The position numbers and the translations under genes are program-made. DNA of 48,412 nt from Leptothrix sp. (in: b-proteobacteria). Lineage in GTDB: Bacteria; Pseudomonadota; Gammaproteobacteria; Burkholderiales; Burkholderiaceae_C. The DNA is taken from positions 1-48,412 of the forward strand of contig PNKD01000017.1 of NCBI GenBank assembly GCA_013822265.1. The letters are read 5' to 3'. The notes under the pieces are model-generated. The model searched no databases. It was given only the letters and a program-made list of their open reading frames with translations, and was not told where the DNA came from. This document shows, piece after piece, positions 16,544 through 24,403 of this stretch (positions are counted from its first letter, which is position 1; each line of letters opens with the position of its first letter).

Positions 16544-16570
16544 CGGGGCACCGCCGAGCGCGGTGCCCCG
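16544..16570 (+). promoter_or_regulatory. 11-bp GC hairpin just before the lipid operon
   Basis: CGGGGCACCGC (16544-16554) and GCGGTGCCCCG (16560-16570) pair perfectly around a five-base loop, CGAGC. The hairpin ends 23 bases before the ATG of the first operon gene and 12 bases before its GAGGG ribosome site. There is no T-run after it, so it is not an ordinary terminator; a translational or mRNA-stability element is more likely. Confidence 0.6.
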
Positions 16571-16593
16571 CCCGTTTCAGCCGAGGGCGCGCG

Positions 16594-17886
16594 ATGAAGC
16601 GCGTGGCCGTGGTCGGCTCAGGCATCACGGGCCTGGCCGCAGCCTACCGGCTGGCGCGAGACGCGCGCGTCACGCTGTTCGAAGCCGGCAGTTGGTTCGG
16701 CGGCCACACGCACACGGTGGACGTCACGCTGCAGGGCCGCACGCACGGCGTCGACACCGGCTTCCTGGTCTTCAACCACCGCACCTATCCGAACCTGGCC
16801 CGGTTGTTCGACGAGCTGAAGGTGCCGACCACGGCCTCGGACATGTCGTTCTCGGTCCAGGTGAGGCAGGACGGGCTGGAGTGGAGCGGCAACAACCTCG
16901 ACACCGTCTTCGCGCAGCGCCGCAACCTGCTGCGGCCACGCTTCCTGCGCATGCTGGCCGACATCGCGCGCTTCAACCGGCTGGCCACGACCCTGGCCGA
17001 GCGCGGCGCCGAAACCGAGCTGGCGATGCCGACAGCCGACTTCCTGGACGCCCACCGCTTCGGCGCGGCGTTTCGCGACTGGTATTTCCTGCCCATGATC
17101 GGCTGCATCTGGAGCTGCCCCACCGACCAGATGCTGCGCTTCCCGATCGCCACCATGATCCGTTTCTGCCACAACCACGGCCTCCTCCAGGTGAGCGGCC
17201 GGCCGCAGTGGCACACCGTGACCGGCGGCGCCAGGAACTACGTCAGCCGGCTGCTGAAGGGCATCGCCGATGCACGGTTGAATACGCCCGTGCGCAGCGT
17301 GCGGCGCCACGCCGGCGGCGTCCACGTGGCCACCGACGGCGGCAGCGAGACCTTCGACGACGTGCTGCTGGCCTGCCACAGCAACCAGAGCCTGGCGCTG
17401 CTGGCCGATGCCAGCGCCGAAGAGCGCGCGGTGCTGGGCGCGATCCGCTACCACGCCAACCGCGCCGTGCTGCACACCGACGCCGGCGTGCTGCCGCAGC
17501 GCCGGTCGGCCTGGGCGGCCTGGAACTACGCCGGCGCCGCCGAAGCCGGCCGCGAGCAGGCGGGCGTCTGCCTGCACTACCTCATCAACCGCCTGCAGCC
17601 GCTGCCCTGGCAGCAACCGGTGCTGGTGTCGCTGAACCCCGACCCGGCGCGAGCGCCGGCGCCCGAACAGGTGCTGCAGGGCTTCGACTACAGCCACCCG
17701 CTGTTCGACGCTGCCGCCATCGCGGCACAGCGCCGGCTGCCTGCGCTGCAGGGTCGCGGCGGCGTCTGGTTCGGCGGCGCCTGGACGCGCTACGGCTTCC
17801 ACGAGGACGGCCTGATGTCGGCGCTGGACATGGTCTCGCAGGTGCAGCGCTCGTGGCAGCACGCGGCAGAGCCGCTGGCGGCATGA
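16594..17886 (+). CDS. FAD-dependent oxidoreductase (amine-oxidase/phytoene-desaturase-like)
   Basis: A 430-residue flavoprotein. It begins with the dinucleotide-binding motif VVGSGITGLAAAYRLA and the FEAGSWFGGHTHTV strand-loop, followed by GVDTGFLVFN. The C-terminus has the FAD-closing segment GGVWFGGAWTRYGFHEDGL. This is the NAD(P)-binding-8/amine-oxidase type commonly found directly before DUF1365 and cyclopropane-fatty-acid synthase genes. In Rhodobacter sphaeroides a related linked cluster belongs to the singlet-oxygen response, and some members make furan fatty acids. An oxidation or desaturation of a lipid acyl chain is therefore a fair inference. GAGGG lies about seven bases before ATG at 16594. 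The stop overlaps the next start by four bases. It is the first gene of an eight-gene run. Confidence 0.9.
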   Translation: MKRVAVVGSGITGLAAAYRLARDARVTLFEAGSWFGGHTHTVDVTLQGRTHGVDTGFLVFNHRTYPNLARLFDELKVPTTASDMSFSVQVRQDGLEWSGNNLDTVFAQRRNLLRPRFLRMLADIARFNRLATTLAERGAETELAMPTADFLDAHRFGAAFRDWYFLPMIGCIWSCPTDQMLRFPIATMIRFCHNHGLLQVSGRPQWHTVTGGARNYVSRLLKGIADARLNTPVRSVRRHAGGVHVATDGGSETFDDVLLACHSNQSLALLADASAEERAVLGAIRYHANRAVLHTDAGVLPQRRSAWAAWNYAGAAEAGREQAGVCLHYLINRLQPLPWQQPVLVSLNPDPARAPAPEQVLQGFDYSHPLFDAAAIAAQRRLPALQGRGGVWFGGAWTRYGFHEDGLMSALDMVSQVQRSWQHAAEPLAA

Positions 17887-18689
17887 ACACGATGCCGTCG
17901 CCGCGCTCGCACGCGGGCGCGCCCGCCACGCCGGCGACACCCGCGGCGCCGATGCTGGGCCTGGGCGCGGTGCGCCATCGCCGCCTGCGGCCGGCGGCCA
18001 ACGCCTTCGCCTACCCCACCTGCTTCCTGCTGCTGCCGATGCGCAGCCTGCGCCGGCTGCCCGACGCCGGCCTGGCGCGCAACCGTCGCGGCCTGCTCAG
18101 CTTCCACGACCGCGATCACGGCGACGGCCGCGCCGACGCGCTGGGCTGGCTCGAGGACCTGCTCGCCGCCGAGGGCGTGGCCGACGCCGACGGCGAGGTC
18201 TGGCTGCACACCAGCCCGCGGGTGCTGGGCTTCGTCTTCAACCCGGTGAGCTTCTGGTACTGCCATCGCGCCGACGGCACGCTGGCGGCCATCGTCGCCG
18301 AGGTCAACAACACCTTCGGTGAACGCCACTGCTACCTGCTGGCCGGCGCCGGGCTCGCCTGGGGCCGCGAACTCAGGGCCCGCAAGGTCTTCCACGTCTC
18401 GCCCTTCTGCGCCGTGCAGGGCAGCTACCGCTTTCGCTTCATGCGCACCGCCAGCCGGCTGGTGGCGCGCATCGACCACGACGACGCCGAGGGCGCGCTG
18501 CTGCAGACCAGCGTCAGCGGTGAGCTGCAGCCGCTGACCCCGGCGAGCGCGCGCGCCGCGTTTTTCGGCGCACCGCTGATGACGCTGGGCGTGGTCGCCC
18601 GCATCCACTGGCAGGCGCTGCGGCTGTGGCTCAAGCGCGTGCCCTTCCATGGCAAGCCGGCGCCGCCGCAACGTTTCGTCTCGCGATGA
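17883..18689 (+). CDS. DUF1365 family protein
   Basis: A 268-residue DUF1365 protein. After a low-complexity Ala/Pro start it shows family motifs: AVRHRRLRPAANAFAYPTCF near residue 30, GFVFNPVSFWYCHRADG in the middle, EVNNTFGERHCYLL, and KVFHVSPFCAVQGSYRFRF. The biochemical role is unknown. It is nearly always found between the FAD oxidoreductase and the cyclopropane synthase, as here, which points to a shared task in acyl-chain modification. ATG at 17883 overlaps the previous stop (ATGA). The next gene begins 72 bases later; that gap has no visible promoter. The real N-terminus could be a later methionine (residue 24), which would drop the low-complexity start. Confidence 0.92.
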   Translation: MNTMPSPRSHAGAPATPATPAAPMLGLGAVRHRRLRPAANAFAYPTCFLLLPMRSLRRLPDAGLARNRRGLLSFHDRDHGDGRADALGWLEDLLAAEGVADADGEVWLHTSPRVLGFVFNPVSFWYCHRADGTLAAIVAEVNNTFGERHCYLLAGAGLAWGRELRARKVFHVSPFCAVQGSYRFRFMRTASRLVARIDHDDAEGALLQTSVSGELQPLTPASARAAFFGAPLMTLGVVARIHWQALRLWLKRVPFHGKPAPPQRFVSR

Positions 18690-18761
18690 GGCGCCGCACC
18701 GGCATCCGGCCACCGCCCGATCGCGTGTCCACCGCCACCCCTGCTCAGTGAAGCGTCGGAC

Positions 18762-20003
18762 ATGAACCCTCGATCCGCGTCCACCACGACGCCCGTCGCC
18801 AGCCTGCCCGCGTCTGCACCGGCCGCGGCCCGGGCCGTCTTTCGCCTGCTCAAGGCCCTGCGGGTGGGCACGCTGGACCTGCAGTTGCCCGACGGTTCGC
18901 AGGCCCGCTTCGGCAAGGCCGAAGTGCAGGGCGGCCCGCGCGCCGCGCTGCGGCTGCACGACTGGAGCGTGTGCGCGGCGGCGCTGAAGGGCGGCGACAT
19001 CGGCTTTGCCGAGAGCTACATCGCCGGCCACTGGACGACGCCCGACCTGGCGGCGCTGCTCAAGCTGCTGATCGCCAACCGCGACGCCGTCGATGCGGTG
19101 ATCTATGGCACCTGGTGGGGCCGGCTGGCCTACCGCGTCAAGCACCTGCTGAACCGCAATTCGCGCCGCGGTTCGGCCAGGAACATCCACGCCCACTACG
19201 ACATCGGCAACCCGTTCTACCGCCTGTGGCTGGACGAGACCATGAACTACAGCAGCGCGTTGTTCGAGGGCGACTTCGACCAGCCCATGCACGAGGCGCA
19301 GCACGCCAAGGTGCGGCGCGCGCTGCGCGAGTGCGGCGTGCAGCCCGGGCAGCGCGTGCTGGAGATCGGCTGCGGCTGGGGCGCGCTGGCCGAGTGCGCG
19401 GCGGGCGAGTTCGGCGCCCAGGTCACCGGCGTCACGCTGTCGACCGAACAGCTCGAATTTGCGCGCGAGCGCATGCAGCGCCACGGCGTGGCCGACCGCG
19501 TCGATCTGCGCCTGCAGGACTACCGCGACATCGGCGACGAGCCCTTCGATGCGATCGCGTCGATAGAGATGTTCGAGGCCGTGGGCCGCGAGTACTGGGA
19601 CAGCTTCTTCGGCACGCTGCGCGAGCGCCTCAAGCCCGGTGGCCACGCCTGCATACAGACCATCACCATCCGCGACGACCTGTTCGAGCGCTACCTGCGC
19701 GGTACCGACTTCATCCAGCAGTACATCTTTCCCGGCGGCCTGCTGCCCAGCCCGCAAGCCTTTCGCGCCGAGGCCACCAGGGCCGGGCTCGAGGTGGTGA
19801 ACGAGTGCGCCTTCGGCCCCGACTATGCCGAGACGCTGCGCCGCTGGCGCGCGGCCTTCCTGCACCACGATCCGCAGGTGCGCAAGCTCGGCTTCGACCA
19901 GCGCTTCATGCACATCTGGGAGTTCTACCTGGCCTATTGCGAGGCGGCGTTCGACACCGGCAACACCAACGTCATGCAGTTTACGCTGCGCCGCGCGCCG
20001 TGA
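18762..20003 (+). CDS. cfa: Cyclopropane-fatty-acyl-phospholipid synthase family protein
   Basis: A 413-residue SAM-dependent enzyme with an N-terminal lipid-binding domain (about residues 25-120) and a C-terminal methyltransferase domain. The latter shows HYDIGNPFYRLWLD and NYSSALFE, the SAM loop VLEIGCGWGALAE at 199-211, SIEMFEAVG, and QQYIFPGG. The active-site cysteine segment is WEFYLAYCEAAF, with Cys near residue 394. These enzymes methylate the double bond of unsaturated acyl chains in membrane phospholipids, giving cyclopropane or, in related branches, methylated chains. Which product is made is not certain, because some relatives in such clusters are methyltransferases of the furan-fatty-acid pathway. 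It lies in the photoreceptor-linked operon, and its stop overlaps the next GTG start. Confidence 0.93.
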   Translation: MNPRSASTTTPVASLPASAPAAARAVFRLLKALRVGTLDLQLPDGSQARFGKAEVQGGPRAALRLHDWSVCAAALKGGDIGFAESYIAGHWTTPDLAALLKLLIANRDAVDAVIYGTWWGRLAYRVKHLLNRNSRRGSARNIHAHYDIGNPFYRLWLDETMNYSSALFEGDFDQPMHEAQHAKVRRALRECGVQPGQRVLEIGCGWGALAECAAGEFGAQVTGVTLSTEQLEFARERMQRHGVADRVDLRLQDYRDIGDEPFDAIASIEMFEAVGREYWDSFFGTLRERLKPGGHACIQTITIRDDLFERYLRGTDFIQQYIFPGGLLPSPQAFRAEATRAGLEVVNECAFGPDYAETLRRWRAAFLHHDPQVRKLGFDQRFMHIWEFYLAYCEAAFDTGNTNVMQFTLRRAP

Positions 20004-20563
20004 AGCGCCCGCTGCCGCGACGGGCGCTGCTGGCCGCCGCCCTGCTGTCGGCCACCGGCGTGCGCGCACAGGCGCCTGCCGCCGCAAGCCCGCCCCCCGA
20101 GCTGGCCGGTGCCCTGCCCGGCGCGCGCCGGCTGGGGTCGGCGACGCTGCGCTTCTTCGGCCTGCGTGTCTACGACGCGCGCTTGTGGGTGGGCGCGCAA
20201 TCGCCCGGCGCCGACTGGGTGGCCGTGCCCTTTGCGCTGGAGCTGCAGTACGCGCGCAGCCTGAAGGGCGAGCAGATCGCCGAGCGCTCGCTGACCGAGA
20301 TGCGCCGCCAGGGCGAGATCGCCGAGGCCGTGGCCGAGCGCTGGCTGGGCAACATGAAGCAGCTGTTCCCGGATGTCGAGCCTGGCGACCGCATCACGGG
20401 CCTGAACCTGCCTGGCGTGGGTGCGCGCTTCTTCGTCAATGGCAACCTGCGCGGTGAACCACGCGAGGCCGATTTCGCGCGCATGTTCTTCGGCATCTGG
20501 CTGTCGCCGCGCAGCTCGGAGCCGGTGCTGCGCGAGCAGCTGCTCGGCCGCACCGCGTCGTGA
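20000..20563 (+). CDS. Exported chalcone-isomerase-like protein
   Basis: A 187-residue protein with an N-terminal signal sequence (KRPLPRRALLAAALLSATG, cleavage probably after VRA-QA). The mature part has the bacterial chalcone-isomerase-like fold motifs GSATLRFFGLRVYDARLWVG and ALELQYARSLKGEQIAERS, then a C-terminal FFGIWLSP. No plant-type catalysis should be assumed; in bacteria this family is periplasmic and related folds bind fatty acids. GTG at 20000 overlaps the Cfa stop (GTGA), which fixes it as a coupled member of the operon. Binding or handling of lipids in the periplasm is inference from fold and neighbours. Confidence 0.87.
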   Translation: MKRPLPRRALLAAALLSATGVRAQAPAAASPPPELAGALPGARRLGSATLRFFGLRVYDARLWVGAQSPGADWVAVPFALELQYARSLKGEQIAERSLTEMRRQGEIAEAVAERWLGNMKQLFPDVEPGDRITGLNLPGVGARFFVNGNLRGEPREADFARMFFGIWLSPRSSEPVLREQLLGRTAS

Positions 20564-20578
20564 GGCCATGACACCGTG

Positions 20579-21880
20579 ATGCCGGCCGCCACCGACGCCG
20601 TGGCCGCCGCGGCGCCGGTCTGGCGCGGCGGCTGGTCGCAGGGCCTGAGCTACGGCGGCCTGGGCCTGCCGCTGGCTTTCGTCGCGCTGCCGCTCTATGT
20701 GGTGCTGCCCAACCACTATGCGGTCGAGTTCGGCATACCGCTGGCTACGCTGGGGGCGTTGCTGCTGGGAGCGCGGCTGCTCGATGCCGTGGCCGACCCC
20801 TGGATAGGCCACAAGGTCGACACCTGGTTCGGCGCCTCGGCAGCGCGCGTGCTGCTGGCCGCGGCCATCGCCTCGGTGCTGCTGGCGCTGGGTTTTCGCG
20901 GCCTCTTCTTCCCCGCCGTGCACGGCACCGACGCCCTGCTGGCGTGGTGCGCGGCGCTGCTGGCCGTCACCTACCTCAGCTACAGCGTGCTGTCGGTGCT
21001 GCACCAGGCCTGGGGCGCACGACTGGGCGGCGGCGAGGACCAGCGGGCGCGCATCGTCTCGTGGCGCGAGGGCCCGGCGCTGCTGGGCGTGCTGGTGGCC
21101 AGCGTGCTGCCATCGCTGGCCGGGCTGTCGGTGACGAGCGGGGTCTTCGCGTTGCTGCTGGGCGCCGGCATGCTGTTGCTGACACGCGCGCCGCGGCCGC
21201 GCCGAGACGGCGGCCGCGACAGCCGCACCGGTGGTGCACGGCGCCTGGCCATGCCGCTGCGCAGCGCGGCCTTTCGCAGGCTGCTCGCCGTCTACCTGCT
21301 CAACGGCGTGGCCAGCGCCGTGCCGGCCACGCTGGTGCTGTTTTTCATCCGCGACCGCCTGCAGGCGCCGGCCTTCGAGCCGCTGTTCCTGGCCAGCTAC
21401 TTCGCCGCCGGCGCGCTGAGCATGCCGCTGTGGGTGCGTGCGGTGGCGCGGCTGGGGCTGGCGCGGGCCTGGCTGGCGGGCATGGTGCTGGCCGTCGTCA
21501 CCTTCGCCTGGGCCGCGCTGCTGGGCGCCGGCGACGTGGCGGCGTTCACCACCGTGTGCATCGCCAGCGGCATCGCGCTGGGTGCCGACCTCACGCTGCC
21601 GGGCGCCCTGCTGGCCGGCGTCATCCAGCGCGCCGGCCATGCCCGGCAGCTCGAGGGTGCGTACTTCGGCTGGTGGAACTTCGCCACCAAGCTCAACCTG
21701 GCGCTGGCCGCCGGCATCGCGCTGCCGCTGCTGGGCGCCTTCGGCTACACGCCGGGCGGCCGCGACGCCGGCGCGCTGCAGGCGCTGACGCTGGCCTATG
21801 GCCTCTTGCCCTGCGTGCTGAAGGTTGGCGCCGCGGGGTTGCTCTGGACCCTCTGGTTGCGCAAGGAAAGCCCGCGATGA
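20579..21880 (+). CDS. MFS transporter (GPH/MFS_2-like)
   Basis: A 433-residue membrane protein with about twelve hydrophobic helices. It has motifs of the glycoside-pentoside-hexuronide/MFS_2 type: GLSYGGLGLPLAFVALPLYV in helix 1, LLGARLLDAVADPWIGHKVD after helix 2, and YFGWWNFATKLNLALAAGI in helix 10. The start could be GTG 20576 or ATG 20579, which are adjacent. The substrate is unknown. Lysophospholipid transporters belong to a related MFS branch, which would suit a lipid operon, but this is speculation. Its stop overlaps the next ATG by four bases. Confidence 0.88.
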   Translation: MPAATDAVAAAAPVWRGGWSQGLSYGGLGLPLAFVALPLYVVLPNHYAVEFGIPLATLGALLLGARLLDAVADPWIGHKVDTWFGASAARVLLAAAIASVLLALGFRGLFFPAVHGTDALLAWCAALLAVTYLSYSVLSVLHQAWGARLGGGEDQRARIVSWREGPALLGVLVASVLPSLAGLSVTSGVFALLLGAGMLLLTRAPRPRRDGGRDSRTGGARRLAMPLRSAAFRRLLAVYLLNGVASAVPATLVLFFIRDRLQAPAFEPLFLASYFAAGALSMPLWVRAVARLGLARAWLAGMVLAVVTFAWAALLGAGDVAAFTTVCIASGIALGADLTLPGALLAGVIQRAGHARQLEGAYFGWWNFATKLNLALAAGIALPLLGAFGYTPGGRDAGALQALTLAYGLLPCVLKVGAAGLLWTLWLRKESPR

Positions 21881-22428
21881 GCCGTCTGCCGAATCGCCTC
21901 GTCCTGACGGCCGGCGCCTGCGCGCTGGGCGCTGCCCTGCTGGCCGGCTGCGCCGCGGCGCCGACACCGGCCGACTACGCCGCGGAGAAGCCCGTGCTCG
22001 ACCTCAAGAGCTACTTCAACGGCCCACTGGTCGCCCACGGCATCTTCACCGACCGAGCCGGCAAGGTCGTGCGCCGCTTCACGGTGCAGATGACCGGCAC
22101 CTGGAACGGCGCCCAGGGCACGCTGGACGAGCGCTTCAGCTACAGCGACGGCAAGACCGAGCGCCGCGTCTGGCGCCTCACCGACGAAGGCAACGGCCGC
22201 TGGACCGGGCGCGCCGACGACGTGCTCGGCGTGGCCGAGGGCCGCGCCGCCGGCAACGCGCTGAACTGGCGCTACACGCTCAACCTGCCGGTCGACGGCA
22301 AGGTCTACGAGGTGCAGTTCGACGACTGGATGGTCCTGATGGACGACAAGGTGATGCTGAACAAGGCGGTGATGAGCAAGTTCGGACTCCGCCTCGGCGA
22401 GGTCACGCTGTCCTTCCACAAGCCATGA
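21877..22428 (+). CDS. DUF3833 family lipoprotein
   Basis: A 183-residue lipoprotein with an LAGC lipobox (cysteine near residue 25) after a standard hydrophobic signal. The mature domain has DUF3833 features: LDLKSYFNGPLVAHGIFTDR, VQMTGTWNGAQGTLDERFSY and DDWMVLMDDKVMLNKAVMSK. It resembles a small lipocalin-like beta barrel, but its ligand is unknown. It is a regular member of operons with Cfa, DUF1365 and SDR genes. ATG at 21877 overlaps the transporter stop. An envelope-side lipid-handling part is inferred from company and lipid anchor. Confidence 0.9.
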   Translation: MSRLPNRLVLTAGACALGAALLAGCAAAPTPADYAAEKPVLDLKSYFNGPLVAHGIFTDRAGKVVRRFTVQMTGTWNGAQGTLDERFSYSDGKTERRVWRLTDEGNGRWTGRADDVLGVAEGRAAGNALNWRYTLNLPVDGKVYEVQFDDWMVLMDDKVMLNKAVMSKFGLRLGEVTLSFHKP

Positions 22429-22477
22429 GCCTGCACCGATCGGCCCGCGCCGCCGGCACGCCCGCGAGGGCCCGGCC

Positions 22478-23263
22478 ATGGCACTGAACCCCCGCCTCAC
22501 GCAGTGGGCCGGCAAGACGGTGTGGCTGGTGGGCGCCTCCTCCGGCATCGGCCGCGCCACGGCGCATGCGCTGCACGAGGCCGGCGCGCACGTGGTTGTC
22601 TCGGCGCGCGGCCGCGACGCGTTGGACAGCTTCGTCGCCGGCCATGGCGGCAGCCAAGCCATCGCGCTCGACGTCACCGACCACGACGCGCTGCATGCCG
22701 CCACGGCGCACATCGTCGGCGCGCGAGGCGGCATCGACCTGGTCGTCTACTGCGCCGGCACCTACAGCGCGCTGCGCGCCACCGCCTTCGACCTCGATGT
22801 CGCGCTGAACCACATGCAGGTGAACTACGTCGGCGCGCTGTACCTGCTGGACGCCGTGCTGCCGCAGTTGCAGGCTCAGGCCAGAGCCGGGCGCGGCGGC
22901 CACCTCGGCCTGGTGGCCAGCGTGGCCGGTTTTCGCGGCCTGCCGCAAAGCCTGGCCTACGGCCCGACCAAGGCGGCGCTGATCCATCTGGCCGAGACGC
23001 TCTACCTCGACCTGCAGCCGCTGGGCCTGGGCGTTTCGATCATCAACCCGGGCTTCGTCGCCACGCCGCTGACGGCCCAGAACGCCTTCCGCATGCCGGC
23101 GCTGATCTCGCCCGAGCAGGCGGCGGCCGAGATCCTGCGCGGCTGGCGGCGCGGCGACTTCGAGATCCACTTTCCCAGGCGTTTCACGTTCTGGATGCAG
23201 GCGCTGCGCCGCCTGGGCTACGGCAGCTACTTCGCCGCCGTGCGCCGGTCCACGGGGCCGTGA
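22478..23263 (+). CDS. Short-chain dehydrogenase/reductase
   Basis: A 261-residue SDR with the cofactor motif GASSGIGRATA (residues about 19-29), an NNAG-equivalent YCAGT, a catalytic serine in VASVAG and the YGPTK active site (Tyr-x-x-x-Lys). An extended C-terminus (EIHFPRRFTFWMQALRRLGY) could contact the membrane. It reduces or oxidises a carbonyl/alcohol with NAD(P)H; the substrate is not visible. GAGGG lies about eight bases before ATG at 22478, and the gene follows the DUF3833 gene by 49 bases. A fatty-acyl-derived substrate is plausible from the operon context. Confidence 0.92.
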   Translation: MALNPRLTQWAGKTVWLVGASSGIGRATAHALHEAGAHVVVSARGRDALDSFVAGHGGSQAIALDVTDHDALHAATAHIVGARGGIDLVVYCAGTYSALRATAFDLDVALNHMQVNYVGALYLLDAVLPQLQAQARAGRGGHLGLVASVAGFRGLPQSLAYGPTKAALIHLAETLYLDLQPLGLGVSIINPGFVATPLTAQNAFRMPALISPEQAAAEILRGWRRGDFEIHFPRRFTFWMQALRRLGYGSYFAAVRRSTGP

Positions 23264-23318
23264 CCCGGCTTGCCCGACACTGCGGCACTCCCGCGCCACG
23301 CCCCACGGAGCCCCACCG

Positions 23319-23756
23319 ATGAGCCGCCACGAAGACCCGCGCATTGCACGCATCGTCACGCTGTTCGAGACGCTGTCGCCGGCGGGCCTGCCGCAGCTGG
23401 CAAGCCTCTACACCGAAGACGCGCGCTTCAAGGACCCGTTCAACGAGGTGCAGGGCGTGCCGGCCATTCGCGCCATCTTCGAGCACATGTTCGTGTCGCT
23501 CGACGGCCCGCGTTTCGTCGTCCACGACGTGGTCGTTCAGGGCGGGCAGTGTTTCCTGACCTGGGACTTCGTCTTCCGCCTGCGCCGCGCGGGCAGCGAC
23601 GAACTCGTCGTTCGCGGCGGCACGCACCTGAAGCTGGCGGCCGACGGCCGCATCGGCGTGCACCGCGACTACTGGGACGCGGCCGAAGAGATCTACGAGA
23701 AGCTGCCCTTGCTGGGCACATTGATGCGCTGGCTGAAACGGCGCGTCAACCGCTAG
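23319..23756 (+). CDS. NTF2-like (SnoaL-type) protein
   Basis: A 145-residue protein with the NTF2/SnoaL fold pattern: an N-terminal helix, then LASLYTEDARFKDPFNEVQG, IRAIFEHMF, and beta strands to HRDYWDAAEEIYEKLP. Such proteins are small enzymes or ligand-binding scaffolds. It is the last gene of the operon, 55 bases after the SDR, and ends facing the TonB-domain gene 15 bases away. Similar proteins close comparable Cfa/SDR clusters in other Proteobacteria. Catalytic residues cannot be assigned with confidence. Confidence 0.85.
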   Translation: MSRHEDPRIARIVTLFETLSPAGLPQLASLYTEDARFKDPFNEVQGVPAIRAIFEHMFVSLDGPRFVVHDVVVQGGQCFLTWDFVFRLRRAGSDELVVRGGTHLKLAADGRIGVHRDYWDAAEEIYEKLPLLGTLMRWLKRRVNR

Positions 23757-23771
23757 CGGCCGGGGTCGCCT

Positions 23772-24263
23772 TCAGCGCTGGCCCTCGGTCAGCGTATCGA
23801 CCTGGAACAGGCCGGACTTGTCGACGAGCCAGATCTCGAAGTAGCGCACGGTGGCCGTGCCCACCGCGGTCGGCGCGGGGTAGGGGGCGGCGCGCTTGAT
23901 CATGGCCACGACCCAGGGCGCCACCTCGTCGGCGGCCGGCTTGCGCACGACGCTGACGTTGACCACCTGCCCGGTGGCATCGATCTCGGTCTCGACCGCC
24001 ATCACCGAGTACAACATCGGCGGCATCTTGCCGCGGAACACCCGCATCGGGAACGCCGCGTAGAGGTGGCGCGCAGCGTCGGTGCGGTAATCCTTGTCCG
24101 AGGTGGCCGCCGACGGCTTGGCCACACCGGCCGTCAAGGGCGCCGGCACCATGCTGAACTGGGCCCACGCCGGCGTGGCGGCCAGCAGCACGGCCCCCAG
24201 CAACGCCGCAAGCAAGGTGCGACCGCTGCAGACGAATGCCTTGCCGTTGGAGGGGGTGTGCAT
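23772..24263 (-). CDS. Exported protein with TonB-C-like domain
   Basis: A 163-residue protein with a signal peptide (hydrophobic LLAALLGAVLLAA, cleavage likely after AWA). The mature part carries a TonB C-terminal-like segment: VMAVETEIDATGQVVNVSVV followed by a PWVVAMIKRAAPYPAP stretch. It lacks the proline-rich spacer and N-terminal anchor of true TonB, so energy transduction is unlikely. A periplasmic protein using the fold for peptide or wall binding is more probable. It is separated from corA by 140 bases in which I see no feature. Function unknown. Confidence 0.75.
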   Translation of the reverse strand: MHTPSNGKAFVCSGRTLLAALLGAVLLAATPAWAQFSMVPAPLTAGVAKPSAATSDKDYRTDAARHLYAAFPMRVFRGKMPPMLYSVMAVETEIDATGQVVNVSVVRKPAADEVAPWVVAMIKRAAPYPAPTAVGTATVRYFEIWLVDKSGLFQVDTLTEGQR

Positions 24264-24403
24264 GCTCGTTGCGGCGCCGCGCGGCGGCACCGGGTCCGTC
24301 AGACTACATGCGTTCGAGGTTACACGATGGCAGCGGCCGGCCGGTTGCGCCAGCTTGCGGAGTTGTGCGCATGGCACGCCGCGGTGTGCGCCCCTGCCGC
24401 CGA

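Larger units (their letters stand above)
16000..16593. promoter_or_regulatory. 594-bp divergent control region between litR-like gene and lipid operon
   Basis: No supported gene: open frames exist on both strands but lack ribosome sites and recognisable products. The litR-proximal third is AT-richer than the rest of the window and has TGGACA repeats (listed separately). The operon-proximal third would form a structured mRNA leader of two hairpins. TTGACA occurs at 16104-16109 on the plus strand, directly before a TGGACA copy, and could be a -35 element, but no good -10 is placed 17 bases on. A TGATCC motif on the minus strand near 16187 resembles an ECF-type -35, without a clear -10. Confidence 0.6.

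Noticed and set aside
16324-16551. 75-residue minus-strand frame in the litR/operon gap
   Set aside because: Basic low-complexity product, no ribosome site, and it overlaps the pyrimidine-loop hairpin.
16219-16593. N-terminal extension of the FAD oxidoreductase frame
   Set aside because: The extra residues lie in the structured leader, lack domain similarity, and the Rossmann motif starts right after ATG 16594, which has its own ribosome site.
17790-20087. 765-residue minus-strand frame across the DUF1365 and cfa genes
   Set aside because: Antisense shadow; the plus-strand genes have clear families and coupled starts.
24264-24403. Possible small RNA or terminator between the TonB-domain gene and corA
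   Set aside because: GC-rich short repeats only; no stable hairpin with a T-run.
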